A DNA stretch of 64,000 nt from assembly GCF_010093535.1 (NCBI RefSeq), contig NW_022985168.1, forward strand, positions 1,452,537-1,516,536, written 5' to 3'. The notes below the pieces were generated by a model. It worked only from the letters and a program-made list of their open reading frames with translations. It was not told the origin of the DNA and ran no database searches. The DNA is from Lindgomyces ingoldianus (taxonomy: Eukaryota > Ascomycota > Dothideomycetes > Pleosporales > Lindgomycetaceae). Shown here piece by piece: positions 34,311-47,800 of the stretch. Position numbers and translations under genes: made by a program. Positions within the stretch are counted from its first letter, which is position 1. The number at the start of each line of letters is the position of its first letter.

Positions 34311-37300
34311 ATGGCCACGGCCATGTCTTCCGCCTTCACTGCTGCCCACCGCCGGAAGCGAATCGCGACATACGGGAAGGCGTCGCGGTCAACGACAAAC
34401 TTTACCTGGAACGAAGACGCGCCTTCGCCGGACAGGCCCCGAAAGCAAGCGGGGGCGTTGCAGAGTGTGTTGAGGAGGCCCGGAGCAACATCTGGCTCTG
34501 ATAGCACTGTTGGTAACAGTCGTGCAAACCCGTCGAGATCACTTGCGACTCGCGACGTCTTCGATGTACCCTCCGAAGACGAGCTCGCCCCTCTACTGTC
34601 ACCTGTCCCCACAAAGATTTACCCAGCGAAAACATCTCCGAAGCAGGTCGCGCCCATGGACGATTTCGATGTTCCATCCTCTGGTAATGAAGCGCCCTTG
34701 CCTAGGCGACGGATAGGGAAGACACCACAGCCAACACACAAACATGACGCTCCCCGCCGTCTGGTGCCTCCGCTGAAGAAGCTGACAAAGACCGACCGTT
34801 CAGATATGCCTTCGTCAGATGATCCACTGGCTGCTCCTCCCCGGCAGCGAGCAAAAACTCCTCTGTCTTTGCGCAAACCCGATAAAAACAGTCAGTTGCA
34901 GCAACAGACAGAAAGATGTCCCGTGGTGAGACCTAAGGCTGTGTCGCGAGCAACTACTCCAGTCCCGACGGCGTCCACCGTAGAGCGGAAAAACAAGAGT
35001 GCATCAACTATTCCTGCCAAGAATCCTGCGGTGAAGCCTACCTTAGATGTGGACATATTCGATGTTCCTTCATCTGACGGGGAAACGGCCCAGAGAACAT
35101 CGAGGAGGCCTCGGCCGGCACCATTGCCCCGAGCAAAGACTCCAACAGTGTCACGACCCCCTGGCCCTCGGCGTTCACCCGCTGCATCTATCGAGTCTGA
35201 TGACTCCAATGCTTCTAAGAAGCGAAAGTGGCGAGGCTCGAGCCAGATCTCACTTACGGCCAATGTCACAGAATTGGCGGGTAGGAAGGAAGAAGAGTCT
35301 GTCGTACCTCAACGGAGCAAAAAATATCGAAAGAAGGAAGATAGTGTTTCGCCTAAGCATGATTCTGAGGTCCACACGCAGCCCCCGAAGCAGATACCCA
35401 CTACCGCCACAGAGCCTACCATTAATAAGCCCAAGCGGACAAGGGTACGGACAGTTCCAGTTCAGGCAAGAGCTCCTATTTCTAAAGGCCAATCTTCCCC
35501 CGCAAAGTTGCATGGAATGCTCGCAATGCGATCGGTGCCGCAGCGACCACCCGCACCCAAACTACCTGAACTTTCCATCATCGAGGATGTAACCATGTAC
35601 GACATCCATGATCCTGCCACTCCTCCTCGCAAGGCGTTGAAGAGCTCAATAGCTGGGTCGGTGACGCCTCGCCAAAGAGAGATATTTGGCAACTTGCTGG
35701 GAGATTCTTCGGAAAACACTACTCCAGGCATGCCGAGTATTGCAAGACTGCAATTGACGGTCAGAAAACCAAGAGACACCCTAGCTTCATTGGCAAGATC
35801 TTCATCAGATATCCCTCAAACTGCTCACTCGCGGAAGCCCAGGCTTATCGACACGCTCATGCAAGCTCAATCTGAGTCGGATGAAGAGGGAGAAGAAGAA
35901 GAGGAGGGGGGGGGAGAGGCGGAGGCGGAGGAAGATGAAGATAGTGAGAGTGACGAAGACATTGAGCAAGATATTACCAAAATTCCGATTGGTTCACGCT
36001 CCCTTCATAAGACGACTTACAGAACCGCAACTTCATCTCTTCCTGCAGCTGATGATGCGGAGATGGATGATGAACTACCAACGAACTCGCAAACCTCACA
36101 AGGTGCACTTCACCTGAATACTGGACCCAAAGTTACATACGCTAAACAACGGAGTTATCTAGAGGAATCGAACCTAGAGGATGGCCTACTTCTGGCCATG
36201 GATTTCGATGACATCCCTGGGCTCGGTGGATCCAGCTCCAACAAGGCTTCGAACAACTTTTCTGACGAGGAGGAAGAACCCACAAGCCAAGTCCGCGGCA
36301 TCCACGAGTTGCGGAGAAGAGGTCAGAATGAACAATTTATGCTTGAAGCCCAAACTTCTATCGACGAAATTGCGGGCAAGGCCGGCTTAGGAGCTTCTGC
36401 GCGGCGTAGCGTGATGTTGGAGTTTTGTACCCAGCTCGCTGATGAGAAATTTGTCGATCAACTTCTCAACTCTGCCCTCGACCATCAATTCTTTAGCAGC
36501 CTTGCCTCGAAAGGAGATGTTATATTCGACTTCGCTGCCATCGTGGCCACAGCCTTCATCTTGAAGACTGGACCGGGATTCACAATCCTAGATAAGATTC
36601 ATGGATCGGACATCATGGCAACATTGACCAAACTCCTAGACTTGGGTACTGATATCGGCAGGATTGCCAAAGAACGGAAGACGAATCTATCCCGTGTTGG
36701 ACAAGAATCTGTAGCCGGGTTTCGAAAGCTCGTACAGGACTCCTCAATCTGGCTGTTCGAGAAGCCAGAAAAGGTCACACCGCAGATTGTAGCCATGAAA
36801 ACTTTGGATCTGCTCATCCTCAACCTGCGCCAAGCTGGTAGCACAGAAGCGCTCCTGAGTGAGAATACCCTCAGCAAACTTCTAGACATCACGGGCAGTC
36901 CCTGCGATCGCTTGAAAAATGGAACCGGTTCTCTGCAAGACCTCACAACCTTAAATCTTGCATTTTCGATCTTGGAGGCGGTGTCAATGTCTAAAGAAAA
37001 GCAAACCACGTGGTCGAATAAGCACTTACGCCGCTTAGTGGAGATGATGCCTGCGTTGTTCGTCGCTGGTGGCGCCTCGCCGATTAGGCTTGCTATCCGC
37101 CTCTGCATGAACCTTACCAACAACAAACCCAAGGCTTGTGAGGCGTTCTCTGTGCCGGCGTTCGTACAACCTCTAGTTCGGTCTATTAGTCAAAGATTCA
37201 CCTTACTGGCGGGTGAGCTTGAAGAAGAGCAGAGAACGGAGGTGTTGGAGGGCCTCATCCTTAGCTTGGGTGCCATGATTAATCTCGCGGAGTTCAGCGA

Positions 37301-37731
37301 TCAGGCGAGGACGAGCGTGATCGCGGAAGAGGAGGGGCTGGTTGATGCGCTGGCGAAAATCTTCCTGGATGGATCGGAAAGAGCTGCTCAGGTATGTGCA
37401 CACTCGTATGTTGTATATCGTTATGTTGTACTAATCTGTCTAGGCCGATTCTATGGAAGAGTCTCAATCCAACGTAGCAATTGGCTACCTCGCTGTTTTA
37501 CTCGGAAATCTCTGTCTAAACGACTTTGTGCGCTACAAGGTTCGATCACGACTCCCTGGAAATAAGATCGACATGCTCGTTGATAAAGTCAGAGAATTCG
37601 TTCAATACAACGAGCGGGTCGATAATATGACCAAAGGCCAATTTGAAGGAGACGAGGGCAGAGAGACGTGGCAGAACTTCACCATGCGGCTGATGCTTGT
37701 AGCGGAGCGGTTGGAGCAAGCGGAGGCGTAA
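34311..37731 (+). CDS. WAPL-type cohesin-release factor
   Basis: Two exons, join(34311..37391, 37444..37731), 1122 residues, with a 52-base intron. The N-terminal half is long, basic and disordered. It carries a repeated short motif (DVFDVPSEDE near residue 82, DDFDVPSSGNE near 117, SDMPSSDDP near 164, DIFDVPSSDGE near 247) and an acidic run near 525-560. RKPRLIDTLMQAQSES marks the approach to the folded part. The WAPL domain starts at GIHELRRRGQNEQFMLEAQ and continues ARRSVMLEFCTQLADEKFVD, HQFFSSLASKGDVIFDFAAI, MKTLDLLILNLRQAG and, across the intron, SNVAIGYLAVLLGNLCLND. Family role: with Pds5, opens the cohesin ring and removes it from chromatin (budding yeast Rad61/Wpl1). Nuclear. The assignment rests on the C-terminal domain; the N-terminus is poorly conserved in general. 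Confidence 0.88.
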
Positions 37732-38945
37732 ACGTGGGTAGCTTATAGGGAGGAAGGTGTTGATTGTGCATCACCTGTGTCTCTGCGCCATGTGTTACAT
37801 TTTCTTTTGGAAAGAGACTACCCTTGGTAATTGCATTGGCTGCAGTGCGTTTGGCCGGTTGTTGGTGGATGAAGCACAAAGATACCCCTGGATTCTGCAA
37901 CTTTTGTTCTGGACTTTCAGATTTTCTGGCATGTGCATGGGTGGGAGGATAAATGATATACATAGTCTCCAGGCGCCTTTTAGGCTCTACAGTTGTTTAT
38001 ATTTTCCTTTTGTGGCCAGGCTAGGACAGAACATGCAGATAGGTACGGATCCGTACAAAGTAGGCAATTGGAGGCCCGGCAGAGTGTGGACGATTTGCCA
38101 CGCTGCCTAAATCAAGGTGCGTTTAGGGCTGAATACAGATGCGAGCCCAGAGACTCGGTCGCGGTGACGCGCATGGCTTGCATTTTGCCTTAAACAAGCC
38201 GTGATGAGCAGATTTCGAAACTAGCAGGCTTCTCGAAAATTGCTTGTTTGCCGGCGTGTTGACGGAAGCTGTCACAGCGTGTCCTGGTGGAACACGATGG
38301 CTGCAAGCGTACTCATTCACGCCTCGAGTCGTGCCTACTTTCAGCGACGAGCATGTGCAACGCACTTTGCAGTCGGGTAAAGCTCGCGGGGAGTCGGGAA
38401 GGAGGCGACACCATCTTTTGGACCGACGACGCCTTGTTGTCTGTTGGTGTTTGGGTGCCAGCCAAATAATGGAGGGGGCTTGTGCACTGCAGTGAGAAGA
38501 CGGTGTGAAGGGCCTCGGGCGAATGCAGAGTATTCTATTACTTGATGTCAATTCACCGCGAGCCCAACCAAGAAGTGTGAATATATAACTGGGGTCCGCC
38601 AGGATGACGGTATGACACGGTGCGGTTGAACTTTTTTTGGGGGGGGGATTACTTCGTCTCTCTCCTCTAGCTACGGATCCATACATCCTCAGTTTTCTAG
38701 TTTCTTTTGCACGAGGTGCTTCCGGGACGACACGACTCGACACGCCTTGAGTCGCAGCTGCAGCTTGACGGCGGAGCTACTGGACGCCGACCGAGGGTAG
38801 CACTGGCGGAATCATAGCTCCATCGGTAGCAGGCGTAACTTTACTTAACGTAGGCATCAGCACCAAACATCTCACAACAACAACCTCCACTGTGGCCTCC
38901 CGCTCGGCCACCTCGAGATCTTCTCACCCGGCTAGCACCAGCAAG
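37732..38945. other. Intergenic region between WAPL and Rheb
   Basis: No supported gene. The 206-codon minus-strand frame at 38123-38743 has no motif and runs through a G-rich tract near 38636-38648. The right end is the Rheb promoter and leader. Confidence 0.5.
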
Positions 38946-39997
38946 ATGCCGGCGCCCAAGCAGAGGAAGATTGCAATCGTGGGGAGCAGGGCCGTTGGTG
39001 AGTTCACATGCGCGCGCAGCTTGGTGGAGCGCAACATTTCTGACGAGCAAGCCCTGCAGGCAAATCGAGCTTGACGGTGCAATTCGTCGACGGCCATTTC
39101 GTCGAGAGCTACTATCCCACGATTGAGAATACATTCAGCAAAATCATCCGCTGCAAGGGCCAGGACTTTGCGACCGAGATTATCGATACTGCAGGCCAGG
39201 TATGTACTCATTTGCTGGGCTCGCACTCCATTTTCTCAGTCCACCCCACATCCATCTGCCCTCCCCAGCTGCAGGAGCAGCCACATACCCATCCATCCAT
39301 TCATCCACCCATCTATCCATCACTCGCCTGCCCCAGCACCTGCTCCCCACGCTGCATCCCTGTCTGTTCCTGAACATCCCGACAGACGAATTGAGTGAAT
39401 TTTTGTTTTCTCTCTTTCCTGCGTCTTGTTTTGTTTGCGCGCTTTTTTTTTTGGACGTTCAAGCTGAGGCTTCTGAGGACGGGGCGACTGACAATTTCGC
39501 CTCTTCAAAGGATGAATACAGCATTCTCAACTCAAAGCACTTCATCGGCATCCATGGATACATGATTGTGTATTCGGTGGCGAGCAAGCAGAGCTTTGAG
39601 ATGGCGAGGATTATTCGGGATAAGATTCTTAATCACCTTGTAAGTTACCCCCCTCCTCACTTCCTAAGCTAAGTGACTGTTTGGAGTTTGGGAGGGGTTG
39701 CTAAGGGGAGAGCGGGATGGAGATGGATTGGAGCTGACTGGGTTTGCTCCTGTGTAGGGCACCGAATGGGTTCCCCTCGTCATCGTCGGCAACAAATCTG
39801 ACCTCCGCCCTGAACAACGCCAGGTTCAACCTGAAGACGGCAAGGCGCTGGCTGAAGAGTTCAAATGTGCGTGGACGGAGGCGAGTGCGCAGTACAACGA
39901 GAATGTGCAAAAAGCGTTTGACCTCATGATCGCCGAGGTCGAGAAGAGCCAGAACCCAGGCGAACCAGCTGGCGGAAGCAAGTGCGTGGTGATGTAA
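38946..39997 (+). CDS. RHB1: Rheb-family small GTPase
   Basis: Four exons, join(38946..38997, 39060..39199, 39511..39639, 39758..39997), 186 residues. G boxes are G1 GSRAVGKSS (with the Arg typical of Rheb instead of Gly), effector loop YYPTIENTF, G3 DTAGQDEYSI, G4 VGNKSDLR and G5 WTEASAQ. The protein ends in CVVM, a CaaX signal for farnesylation and membrane attachment. Family role: activator of TORC1 signalling and regulator of amino-acid uptake on endomembranes. Intron 2 is 311 bases and holds a CATCCATC-type short repeat. The gene has a normal length. Confidence 0.95.
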
Positions 39998-40957
39998 GCC
40001 CCAGGGCACATACCGTCCTCCGCGGACGGGTGGGAGAGATAGTGTACGGGGGCAGGATTTCCTGGGATACTGTGGGGAGGCTGGCCTACGCTTACAGCTT
40101 ACAGCATTGCTTGTGCTCGGGCACGGCGAGGCCGCTGTGTGTGGGTGTGTGTGCGATTGATCTAGGGATAGATGGTGGGTGGGGTGGAAGTCTGAAACAT
40201 TTCATCGGCTTGTGGTCTTTACATATGGCTGCCTCTATTGCGGCGTAATGGTGTTCTGGCGGAGGAGTAATGGGCGTCTTTTTCTTTCTGTCTGTGTATC
40301 TAGTATCTTGATTTCCTTGGATGTGGTAGTTTGATGGGAATTTGTCATCTGCATATATGACAGCCTTCATCTATCTCAAAGCCTCACGATTCGAGTGTTG
40401 GATAGTCAAGACAGGAAGAGAAAATCTGCTAAGAATGAACGAACTTGAGCTCCTCCCTTCACCTTTGATGTGAATATCGAGTAGCGTAAACGCTAACTAG
40501 CCAGGTGCTCAATTGCTTTCCACACATACTGACGCTATAACAATGTAGAATATCCAAGCATATGTAAAATCCCGTCCGGAAAGCCCAGGTTAGGAAGCTC
40601 CAAAGCTTCGACCACAAAGCACAGTGATCCACACTTTTCGCCGGGCCTACCTCTTTCTTACTCAGATCGGCAGGTTCGATGGAATCGTTACGACAAGGCT
40701 CGAATCATACTCCCCCGAGCTGTGATTTGCTTTTTTCGGTCCCCGGACCAAAAACTAAGAGAGCATGAGAGAGGGATTCGCGCACCGCCACAGAAGATGA
40801 AGAGTGCCACAATATCTGCCCCGCCATACCCTCGCACAGACCATCGCGGTTCCTGACTCATGGCGCTGTTCTTTTCCAGTGAGCCTTTCGAACATACAGG
40901 TCAGATAACTTCAACCCCCTCCAATTCCCTCACCTACACACTCTCCCGTCATACACC
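39998..40957. other. Intergenic region between Rheb and seryl-tRNA synthetase
   Basis: No supported gene; short frames only. The right end is the promoter of the synthetase gene. Confidence 0.5.
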
Positions 40958-42854
40958 ATGTTAGACGTGTAAGTAGCCGCCTCCCCCCACCTCCCCCACC
41001 TTCTCCCTGAGGCCGCATAACAAAGGCTCGGGGAATATTCGCATGTGTGCTAACAAGGAGGGGCAAACAGCAACGACTTCATCGCCGAGCGCGGCGGCAA
41101 TCCTGACAAGATTCGAGAGAGCCAGCGGAAGAGACATGCGAGTGTCGAGATTGTGGACGAGATTATTAAGGATTTTGAGGTCCATCGGCAGAGTATGTGT
41201 GATTTCTTAGCCCTCTCGACACCAGACACGAGACCTTCACGACGAATATAGATATCCAAGAGACAGGGTTTATATAATAACAGCGCTAACTCCGTGGCCT
41301 CTACAGCTCAATATGCTGCCACACAAATCGGCTCGCAAATCAATGGCCTCCAAAAACAAGTCGGACAAAAAAAGAAAGCGAAGGAAAGCGCCGACGAGCT
41401 CCTCGCAGAAATGGCCGCCCTTAAGGAATTAAAGAAGAAAAAAGAAGACGAAGCCGCCGAGCTCCTCGTTAAACTCCACATCAAAGTTAAATCCGTCGGA
41501 AACTACGTCCACGACAGCGTACCCGTTTCTGACAATGAAGACAACAACGCCGTGTACCGAAAATGGGCGCCAGATGGTGTCACAGTTTCGCATATGGAAG
41601 CCGGGATTCCGCATCATGGAGTTTTGGCCCGACTGGCGGGATACGATCCCGAGAGGGGAGTCAAGATTGTCGGACATAGGGGGTATTGTCTCACGGGATA
41701 TGGCCTATTTCTCAACCTTGCGTTGATTAATTATGGGCTGGAGTTTTTGTTCAATAAGGGGTACACGCCAAATCAGCCGCCCTTTTTCATGCTGAGGGAT
41801 CAGATGGCCAAGACGGCTCAACTATCGGATTTCGATGAGGAGTTGTATAAGGTTACGGAGAGTAAGGATAAGCCCGAGACGGATAAGTATCTGGTATGCC
41901 GTGTCTGGCCTTTCCACCACCTCCGTATAGCCCTTAAATAGCTCGCCAGCTAATCTATCTGCCTCCTCGTCCCAGATCGCAACCTCAGAACAACCTATCA
42001 GCGCGCTCCACTCGGAAGAATGGCTCGGCGAAAAAGACCTCCCAATCAAATACGCAGGCTATTCAACCAACTTCCGGAAAGAAGCCGGGTCGCACGGCAA
42101 AGATGCATGGGGAATCTTCCGGATCCATCAGTTTGAGAAGGTCGAGCAATTCCTCATCACAAAGCCCGAGAAATCGTGGGAGGCGTTCGAGCAGATGATT
42201 GCCACGAGTGAGGAGTTTTATCAGAGCCTGGGGTTGCCGTATCGGGTTGTAGGGATTGTTAGTGGCGCTTTGAGTATGTATATGTCTTTCTATGTTGAGT
42301 TGATCTTTGGGGGGTGGGGCGAGATGGGGTGTAGATGAGTTGAGGGATGAACGGATGCTGATTGTGTGACAGATAATGCGGCGTCCAAGAAACTCGATCT
42401 CGAAGCCTGGTTCCCCGTCACTGGTGGTGGGGAGTACAAGGAACTCGTGTCTTGTAGCAACTGCACAGACTACCAGACGCGAGAGTTGGAGATTCGGTTT
42501 GGGGTGAAGAAGCAGACGGCTACGCGTAAGGAGTATGTTCATGCTCTTAACGGAACGTGTACGTCACCCCCTCCCCCTTCTCCCCTTCCCCCTTTCCCCA
42601 TCCCTCCTAACCTCTTCTTTCTGTCATTGTTTCTGTACTTGCTTTCGTTAGGCAGAACAATTGTGAACTAACATGTGGGCTACGCAGTATGTGCCACAGA
42701 ACGGACCCTTTGCTGTCTCCTCGAGAACTTCCAAACCCCTGAGGGTTTCAATGTGCCTAAGGTGCTGCAAAAGTATATCCCGGGTCAACCGGAATTCTTG
42801 CCGTTCGTCAAGGAGTGGAAACCTGAAAAGGTGATTCCGGATCGGACTAAGTGA
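40958..42854 (+). CDS. SES1: Seryl-tRNA synthetase, cytosolic
   Basis: Six exons, join(40958..40968, 41071..41192, 41307..41893, 41976..42273, 42373..42558, 42688..42854), 456 residues, all in phase; exon 1 is only 11 bases. The N-terminal coiled-coil tRNA-binding arm is visible ([56 protein letters not shown]). The class II core follows: [34 protein letters not shown], motif 2 [20 protein letters not shown] with [31 protein letters not shown], and motif 3 [20 protein letters not shown]. The enzyme charges tRNA-Ser with serine. Housekeeping gene of normal length. Confidence 0.96.
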
Positions 42855-44849
42855 GGGCTAACAAGCGGGGGACGCTGTAGCATGTGCTTGGAATTGTTGT
42901 GGGCTGTTTTGAGGACGACGGGGAGGGGTGTTGGGGATCTTGATGCATTTCATTACGCCAGGCTGGTGGCTAGAAGAGCTTGATACGAAAGGGAGAGATA
43001 CAGGGGGGAGCGTGAGACGAATGAAGGGACCCTTAGATACACCATACCACACCATACCATACCACAGCCAAGGAGGGGGCTGGAAAAGCATTCGGAATTC
43101 GGCATTCATTGGCTCCCTCAGATAGAGGTCCGCGATAGACAGGTATCTTAAAACCCTGCGTTGCTCGACCTCGTATTTCGCTTGAGTGCTCATTGCAATG
43201 ACTGACATTGACATCCATGTCTTCCGAAAGTCTAGACAAACGTTCTTAAAGTCGCTCGGGAGTCTCTGACAAACGCCCGTGTTAGGCAAATAGAGCGGTC
43301 GGAGGTGGGATTGATTGCCAACATTGAAAGCATCCTGAAGAATGGTGGGCGTAGTGGATACGGTCAGCGCGCCCAATAGGCCGTACTACTGACAATACTG
43401 AGTACGTTATACAGTAGATTTGAACCGTACGAACGTACAGCGATCTTCTGTCGGTGCGTATGATAACTGTTGCCCTGAGTACTGTTCGTAGTACGACGGA
43501 CGGGGGTACCTTTTCGGTGTTTTGGAGAGCCCTTGCCGGAGTGGCTGCCCTGAGGGGCCGATTGGTGGAAAATCTCGTGTGCGACGCCGATTCATCTGCT
43601 CCTAGGTGACTTTTCCTGCCCATCCAGATAGTATAGCTCATCAGAATCAGAATAGCGCCTATTATTTGAGGAGCGAGTTCCTGGTTCTGGTTGCTCACCT
43701 TACTAGGGAAAATAGTCTTGCAGGGAGCTATCAGGCTCTTGACTTTGCCTCTTCTATAGTATAGCGTATCAATCGTTACGACGTACATCAATCGTATAGT
43801 ACTACCCGTACAGCTCACCTCAAACGGTGCGGTTACTGTCCGTACAGCTGCCTCTCCTCCTCACAACCGTACGTAGGTACAGGAAATCTCGTCCGTACAG
43901 GCCTCAAAATCTCTTAATAGTACAGTAGTACGGATTGTTGGCCACGCTGGATATGGTAGTGGGGTGATGGGGAATCAGTGTCTTGAGTATCTGTATCTGG
44001 ATCCAACCCTTTTAAAGTATTAGCTTGTCTCTGAGAACTTGCTTTTCTGGGGTCCTGGAGCGGGTTAATAGGATTTACTTCCGGCCTGTGGGGACACAAT
44101 CGCATGGTCGTTTTGGTTTGGTATGGCTACAGAAAATCTTCACGGAATGATTCGAATACTGGAAGAAGCATATGAGAAGCTTGTGGGCGCTTTTAGGGAA
44201 GCATTCGATAAGAAACTGGTATAAGTAGGGAATATGGCCCGTACAAGATTGTCATATTGCTGTTTTTAAACCCCCTACAGCTGAGCTTATTACATGGTTA
44301 GAGCTGGTGGATAGAGGCCATGGAGTTGCGGGGACTCAATTAGGTGGTGAGGGCCAAACGAGAAGCCCAAAAAAGCTTGTCAAGGCTACCATGAGATAAA
44401 AGAGAGAAGAACCAGTGCAGAGAGCGCAGATGTAAGACACAGCAGGAAGAAGATTAATGCAGCGTTTGCCTCAGTATTACGGCAGAGCTATACTAACAAC
44501 TAGCCGGCTCAGAAACTACAGTCCTCGTGCAGCTCCGGACTGGCAAGTTGCTCCTCAAGGAACCTCTCCATAAGGGCAACGCGTCCGAGATAGCAGACTT
44601 CAACTTCGAGTTTGTAGAATCGGTACCAAGTTTCCTTTTCTTTCCAAGAATTAGAAACGGTAGAGAGCGATGTTACGGTAGCAACATGGAGAGCGATTCG
44701 GTGACTGGTCGTATGACAAGGGTTGGTACTCGAACAGACAAGAAGGATACGAGAATATGGGCGGGCAGATGGAGCGATGGGGCAATGGAGGCAGCATATC
44801 GGCGTGGCCAGAGCCAGGCTTCAATGTAAATGGGAGTTAGCTATTCTAG
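42855..44849. other. Non-coding stretch with a GTAC-dense core (43380-43935)
   Basis: No intact gene is supported. Between about 43380 and 43935 the tetranucleotide GTAC occurs about 16 times, against about two expected by chance, often as CCGTAC or GTACAG. A small 33-codon frame (44123-44224, MATENLHGMIRILEEAYEKL at the start) and a 100-codon frame at 44527-44829 are unassigned. The region marks the change from core to accessory genes and could be decayed mobile DNA. Confidence 0.45.
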
Positions 44850-47800
44850 TCAGCGTTGAGCAATGCTCCTACCCGGACGCCTCTTCATCGCTTCTGTAAC
44901 TTTCACCAGCAGCTCTTTGGCCTCATTCCACCGCCCTTGATTCCTATATGTCGATGCTAGGTTGTGGATGCTGGTTACTGTAGATGGATGCCCGGCTCCA
45001 AGCGTCCTTATGGATGTTTCCATCACTTGGACCTCCAGCTTTTCTGCCTCTTTCCACCGTCTTTGATTCCTGTATGTCGAAGCTAGGTTGCCCATACTGA
45101 CGAGTGTGTCAGGATGCTCCTTGCCAAGCACTCTGGTGGAAATCTCCATCACCTGCACCTCAAGCTTTTCTGCTTCCTTCCACCGTCTTTGTTTCCAAAA
45201 CGTCGATGCTAAGTTGCCCATGCTGACTAAAGTGTCAGGATGCTCCTCACCAAGTACCCTCTTTCTTATCTCCACTACTTGCTCCCCAAGCTCTTCGGCC
45301 TCCTTCCACCGCCCTTGATTCCAAAACGTGATTGCTAGGTTGCTCATGCACGCAAGTGTGTCTGGATGCTCCTTACCGAACACCCTCATTCTTGTCTCCA
45401 TAGCTTGGTCCTCCAGTTTTTCGGCTTCCTTCCATAGCCCCTGATCTCTATATGCCGAGGCTAGGTTGCCCATGCTGGTCAGTGTGTTAGGATGCTCATC
45501 ACCGAGTACCCTCTTCCTCGTCTGCATTACTTGCGCGAACAACCCTTCAGCATCCTTCCACCTCCCCTGCTTCAAGAATGTTGAGGCCAAGTTGCCCATG
45601 CTGGTCAGTGTATCGGGATGCTCCTCTCCAAACAGCTTTGTTCTGATTTCCATTACTTGCACCCTCATCTCTTCAGCCTCCTTCCACCGACCTCGGTTGC
45701 TATATATTAACGCTAGGTTATTCATACTAGTCAGGGTAGAAGGGTGCTTCTCTCCAAACAGCATTTTTCTGGTCCCTAAGAGTTCCGCCAATAGCTTTTC
45801 AGCCTCCTTCCACCTCCCATAATTGTTGTACGTCAAAGCTAGGTTGTTCACGCACGTGAGCAGGTCTGGATGCTCCTTACCTAACACCCTCATTCCTGTC
45901 TCCATGGCCTGGACCTCCAGCTTTTCGGCTTCCTGCCATCGCCCCTGATGCTTATATGTCAAGGCTAGATTACCCATGCTAATCAGTGTCCAACGATGCT
46001 CCTCCCCAAATATCCTCCTTCTCGTTTCCATCGCTTGCATAAAGAGCCCTTCCGCCTCCTTCCCCCGCCCTCTCTCCCGAATCATCGACGCCAAGTTGTC
46101 CATACTGATTAGCGTAGAAGGGTGCTCCTCCCCAAGTACTCTCTTTCTTGTTTCCATCACATGCGCCTCAAGCTCTTCCGTCTCCTTCCACCTCCCTTGA
46201 TCCCTGTAAGTTGATGCCAGGTTTGAAATGCCAGTCAGCGTATGTGGATGCGTCTCACCAAACACTTTCTTGGAGGTCTTCACTACTTGCGTAAACAACT
46301 CTTCCGCCTCCCCCCACCGACCTTCGGCATGACATAATCTTGACAATGTGTGAGTGTTTATTATCCACACAGCACTCTCCTGGCTATTACAATGCTCTAT
46401 ATCTCCAATCTCTCGTCTGATAACTCCTTCGGCCTCGTTTAACCTATCACTCATGCGGTATTGATTGGTGAAATTAACCAATGTAATATGGCCGAGGGAT
46501 TGTAGAGTACTATAAGTGGTGTCTGCTCGCGTTATGCTATCGGGTTTGGACGATTTAATTCGGCTCACGGTTTCGCAAAGTTCCAGTTCAGTTTTCCTGC
46601 TCTTGGGTAATAGCCCCGTTAACTTCAGCTCATCTCTACAACCGCCAAACCCAGTCTTATAGCAAAATGCGAGCTGAAAGGCAATATTAGGGTCGACACT
46701 AGTCTGTTGTTTGGTTTCCAGCAGGCGTCTAATGTACCGTCTTACTCGATAGTCTGACTGGTAGAGGGAATTTATAGATAGTATAATCTGCCTGCATCAA
46801 CATAAAGTCTCAAATCTTAGGGTATCTCTCACCTCAAAGTTACAGTCGGGCACCCGGAATTCGCCCTTTTTCAGTCCGACCACTCCAGACCCTGCCCTTT
46901 GAGTAGTATTAGCCAAATGCGCATAAGTAGAACAATATAAGCTTACCAAGTTGGAATGAGGAGACCAGGCAACGCTGAAAGACTTTCGTCTCGTTCATCT
47001 GGGTTTCGGGCCAACGATGTGCTAAAGAATCGCTCTAGCGCTTTCTTCTTGTCGGTCTCTATATCTCTCTCGGCTAGAACGAGCTGCTGAGCAAGCATTG
47101 CCAATCTATCCTGCTGCTTCAGATCCGCGAGAATACTCTTGCACATATGTCTCTTCCCTTTGCCTTGGAAATATCGCTCCGCCCAGTATGCTTCGTGGGG
47201 CAACGGTGTAATCCCTGAGAGATACTTTTCAAAGAGGACCCAGAGGCATAGCATACCAAACGAGAACACATCCATCTTCCGTGCTTGGATTGGCTTCAAC
47301 TTTTCGTGCTCGCATTCAGGCGCACACCAGGGCCATGACTTTGGTACAGAAACAAGGTCGTCTTCACCCGCAAATCGGGTGGAATATCCGAAATCTGTCA
47401 CTCTTGCGGTGTACGCACCAGCGTCGTCTTTAAAGACCAAGACATTCTCAGGCTTAATGTCTCCATGTATAATCTCTGGAATTAATTTAGTTGGTTATTT
47501 TATAAGCTTATTGACCCTAGAGAACGTACTGTTGAAGTGCATGTCCAAGATCGCAATGCCAACGTCTACACAGAGCTTTAGACGCTCAGCAACGCATAAT
47601 GCTCTCCCTACTGGCAGCGTTGCAAAACTGTAAAGATCTCCGTATTGCGATTTTTCAAACACTAGCACCGGCCAGACTTTGTCATTGCCTCTATCATCGG
47701 ATACAATATCCCAGCATATCCCCTGCAGCTCGACAATGTTGCGGTGCTTTCGAATCAATGGATGGCCAAGCGCGATAACTTCGCTGATGAGAGTATGGAT

